Assembly (NCBI GenBank): GCA_947087645.1
Contig: CAMUDN010000008.1
Span: 1 to 64,000, forward strand
Direction of reading: 5' to 3'
DNA: 64,000 bases
Source of the DNA: an uncultured Bulleidia sp.
GTDB taxonomy: Bacteria > Bacillota_I > Bacilli_A > Erysipelotrichales > Erysipelotrichaceae
Below the pieces are notes generated by a model, which was not told where the DNA came from, made no database searches, and saw only the letters and a list, made by a program, of their open reading frames with translations. Shown here in pieces: positions 62,948 to 64,000 of the stretch (positions within the stretch are counted from its first letter, which is position 1; every line of letters begins with the position of its first letter). Made by a program: the position numbers and the translations under genes.

Positions 62948-63926
62948 CTTTTATTTCTTTTTTGAGCGACAAAGTGATAAAGATATTCCAAAAATTAATG
63001 TGATGCATGGTATTAATTCAGAAAAAGCGGATGTTACCAAGCTGACAAATCAAGTTCATTCAGCAATTGTACAGGTTCATGTTACAGGAGCTTTTGGTAA
63101 TAAACGGGCGAGTGGTTTTATTGTTGAGCAAGCAAAAAACAGTTTAAAGATAGTTACCGTTGCTAGTGTTTTAGAAGATAATGAAAAAATAAGTGTTACT
63201 TTTGATTCCGGGGCAATGGTTGAGGCAGAATTAATTAATAAAAGTAAAGAAGCTAATGTTGCTTTATTGAAGGTTAATGTTCCTTTTCAAGTGATACCGT
63301 TACAACTAGCTAAAGAAAAAAGTTATCAATTAGGTAAGATGGTAATTGCTTTAGGAGCACGTCAAATCATGAGTGGATCAGCTTGTATTTCAAGTGGGGT
63401 AATGTCAAATCGTTTACAATATTCATTAAGTGTAAAAGATAGTTGGCGAATGAATATAATTCAAAGTGATACAATGGTTCAGAAAGATATGTATGGGGGT
63501 GTTATTCTTGATGGTACAGGTACGATATTAGGTATGATTATTGATCCGCCATATGGTCAAAGTGCTAACTTTTCATATGCTATAGCATCTTTTGAATTAG
63601 CTGAGATAATCAATCAATTAGGACAAAAAAAGGCGTTACATCGAGGAAATTTAGGGTTAATAGTACGTAATGTTGCGGAATTATATAGCTATGAAAAAAG
63701 TTTTCGTAATTTAAAGTTAGATAATAATAAAGGTGTTCTAGTGATGGCAAGTTCTGATAATTCAGAGTTTTTAGCAGGTGATGTGATCACTAAGATAGAT
63801 AAAACAAAAATAGATACAATTACTGATTATATTAAATTTGCTTATCAGCACCAATCAGGTGATAAAGTAACTGTGACATTAGAAAGAAATGGGCAGGAAA
63901 TGACTTTGGCGGTAAAAATGAAATGA
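62889..63926 (+). CDS. htrA: HtrA-like protein without the catalytic triad
   Basis: A 345-residue membrane-anchored HtrA homologue has one N-terminal helix, a trypsin-like domain and a PDZ domain (about 255-345, LAGDVITKIDKTKIDTITDY). The protease residues are replaced. The usual TNNHVV reads TVASVL (His to Ser93), the aspartate position reads KEANVALL (Asp to Asn123) and GNSGGP reads DMYGGV (Ser to Tyr202). It cannot act as a serine protease, so it may bind substrates or regulate others. The start at 62889 follows AAGAAAGG; the GTG at 62880 is less likely. It overlaps rlmH by four bases. Confidence 0.88.
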   Translation: MKKWTLVIIILLLIWNLFLSFYFFFERQSDKDIPKINVMHGINSEKADVTKLTNQVHSAIVQVHVTGAFGNKRASGFIVEQAKNSLKIVTVASVLEDNEKISVTFDSGAMVEAELINKSKEANVALLKVNVPFQVIPLQLAKEKSYQLGKMVIALGARQIMSGSACISSGVMSNRLQYSLSVKDSWRMNIIQSDTMVQKDMYGGVILDGTGTILGMIIDPPYGQSANFSYAIASFELAEIINQLGQKKALHRGNLGLIVRNVAELYSYEKSFRNLKLDNNKGVLVMASSDNSEFLAGDVITKIDKTKIDTITDYIKFAYQHQSGDKVTVTLERNGQEMTLAVKMK

Positions 63927-64000
63927 TACGGATAATTGCAGTTGGTAAAATCAAAGAATCATGGATGAAAATGGGCATAAGTGAATATTTAAAAAGATTG
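63923..64000 (+). CDS. rlmH: 23S rRNA pseudouridine methyltransferase RlmH, 5' end
   Basis: The first 26 codons (MIRIIAVGKIKESWMKMGIS, then EYLKRL) match the start of RlmH, the SPOUT enzyme that methylates pseudouridine 1915 of 23S rRNA. The gene is cut by the right edge. It overlaps the htrA stop (ATGA), as in many Bacillota. Confidence 0.9.
   Translation, partial: MIRIIAVGKIKESWMKMGISEYLKRL

Overview
The window is AT-rich with short intergenic gaps, strong AGGAGG-type ribosome binding sites and Bacillota gene families. These include a CcpA-type cre palindrome, mannose-family PTS, gdpP-rplI-dnaB-walJ-htrA-rlmH gene order and sortase-type surface proteins. The protein style suggests an anaerobic low-GC Firmicute, perhaps Erysipelotrichia. 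That placement is an impression from the protein sequences; I could not run a search.

Layout. 1-4030 is decayed mobile DNA: a methyltransferase split by an amber codon, a broken large serine recombinase, and a prophage fragment with a minor capsid protein that ends in a CdiA-type toxin domain. 4030-4660 is mostly non-coding with decayed minus-strand reading frames. 4671-9115 is the str operon (rpsL, rpsG, fusA, tuf). 9107-16474 is an amino-sugar region, probably for N-acetylgalactosamine: deacetylase, AgaS, PTS IIA, an AraC regulator, and PTS IIB-IIC-IID. 16501-19226 holds a Zn/Cd-type P-type ATPase behind an ArsR/SmtB-like operator, plus a small YvlD-like membrane protein. 19405-26987 carries two large divergent surface proteins, one with FIVAR repeats and one with leucine-rich and SHIRT-like repeats.

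27108-44767 is the centrepiece: one plus-strand operon of 20 genes encoding a choline-degrading (cut) bacterial microcompartment. CutC, activated by CutD, should split choline into trimethylamine and acetaldehyde. CutF (CoA-acylating aldehyde dehydrogenase) and an iron alcohol dehydrogenase should disproportionate acetaldehyde to acetyl-CoA and ethanol while recycling NAD. The shell is built from four canonical hexamer proteins, one EutS/CutR-like protein, one GrpU-like protein with a pore cysteine motif, and one EutN-type pentamer, with no trimer protein. EutP, EutJ and two EutT/EutQ-like accessory proteins accompany it. Unusual points are a pseudo-aldehyde dehydrogenase lacking its cysteine, a PduL lacking half of its zinc ligands, a shell protein with an 86-residue N-terminal extension and an internal start, and a TPR-DUF4037-DUF4125-MerR block inside the operon. 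The promoter region carries a perfect cre match and a possible long-spacer MerR-type promoter.

45165-54354 holds a flavinylated extracellular reductase, a split chromate-type transporter, a heterodimeric ABC exporter, an MFS and a MATE transporter. 54351-64000 holds alanine racemase and the conserved block yybS, gdpP, rplI, dnaB, an M23-family protein, walJ, an htrA homologue without its catalytic triad, and the start of rlmH.
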